Of a stretch of DNA of 64,000 nucleotides, positions 63,876-64,000 are shown one piece after another. Below the pieces are notes generated by a model. It made no database searches and was not told where the DNA came from. It worked only from the letters and a program-made list of their open reading frames with translations. Position 1 is the stretch's first letter, and each line of letters starts with the position of its first letter. This DNA is from Clostridia bacterium. GTDB lineage: Bacteria; Bacillota; Clostridia; Oscillospirales; Acutalibacteraceae. The translations under genes and the position numbers were made by a program. Location: assembly GCA_017403185.1 (NCBI GenBank), contig JAFQON010000038.1, forward strand, positions 1 to 64,000. Reading direction: 5' to 3'.

Positions 63876-64000
63876 TTTGTGCCTCCGTTTGATTTTGCTC
63901 CCGCCGCCTTGAACAGACTTTCAACCTCTGTGGGAGTAAGGTCTCTCCATTCGCCGGTCTGAAGCATTCCGAGTTTAACGGAACCGACAGCGATTCTGCG
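63872..64000 (-). CDS. pseudouridine synthase (RsuA/RluB-like), C-terminal end only
   Basis: The last 42 codons of a gene continuing beyond the right edge. RRIAVGSVKLGMLQTGEWRD and LTPTEVESLF match the extreme C terminus of RsuA/RluB-type enzymes. Overlaps the GNAT-like start by ATGA. Catalytic domain not in the window, so the exact target is unknown. Confidence 0.65.
   Translation of the reverse strand, partial: RRIAVGSVKLGMLQTGEWRDLTPTEVESLFKAAGAKSNGGTK

Noticed and set aside
1-64000. CRISPR array, tRNA or rRNA genes
   Set aside because: No direct repeats with regular spacers, and no tRNA- or rRNA-like conserved segments were seen on either strand by eye.

Overview
The window looks like a chromosomal segment of a low-to-mid GC Gram-positive anaerobe, most likely a member of the Clostridia (Oscillospirales/Ruminococcaceae-like). 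This is inferred from Firmicutes-specific synteny (miaB-ymcA-mutS-mutL; tepA-ftsK; yicC-remA-gmk-rpoZ-priA-def-fmt-rsmB-rlmN-prpC-prkC-rsgA-spoVM), strong AGGAGG-type ribosome binding sites, split transketolase, formate-tetrahydrofolate ligase, and a tiny SpoVM gene that points to a spore-forming lineage. No tRNA, rRNA, CRISPR array or prophage was seen.

Layout. 1-5.5 kb (mostly minus strand): secreted enzymes (metallophosphoesterase, LCAT-like lipase, a propeller-like protein) mixed with thiamine pyrophosphokinase and a histidine phosphatase; a PHP-domain secreted protein follows on the plus strand to 7.2 kb. A cluster of GC-rich palindromes sits at the extreme left edge. 7.3-16.1 kb: cyclophilin, AMP-forming acyl ligase, ComEC-like metallo-hydrolase, a SulP-like membrane protein, a Pit phosphate transporter, an orphan class I fumarase beta subunit, a DivIVA-like coiled coil and a membrane-anchored protein of unknown function. 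16.2-37.9 kb is a long minus-strand run of housekeeping genes: split transketolase, Cof-type phosphatase, rluD, lspA, divIVA, sepF, yggS, an HlyD-like protein, miaA, mutL, mutS, ymcA-like, miaB, a DUF3006 plus ComEC-like pair, ygiQ, ftsK, tepA. 38-49.2 kb: sirtuin, fhs (minus), a GlpA-like/FAD oxidoreductase/DUF1667 operon, a tiny stand-alone ORF, then argF and a giant carB gene. 49.2-64 kb (minus): an ECF transporter S component behind a terminator-bearing leader, DUF3842, spoVM, a 46-residue membrane peptide, and the stress/translation/cell-wall signalling cluster from rsgA back to yicC, ending in a truncated pseudouridine synthase gene at the right edge.

The most unusual gene is carB (45139-49176). 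It encodes a full carbamoyl-phosphate synthase large subunit fused in frame to a diaminopimelate epimerase (DapF) domain. That DapF domain keeps its substrate-binding residues and second catalytic cysteine but has Gly at the position of the first catalytic cysteine. Other points of interest are a self-contained 32-codon gene with its own promoter, ribosome site and terminator just before argF; very small genes (spoVM and a TTG-started membrane peptide) that length cut-offs would miss; a candidate regulatory leader on the ECF S gene; and a metallophosphoesterase frame that runs through the palindrome cluster without a stop.

All assignments come from reading the sequence and recalled family motifs; no database search was run.
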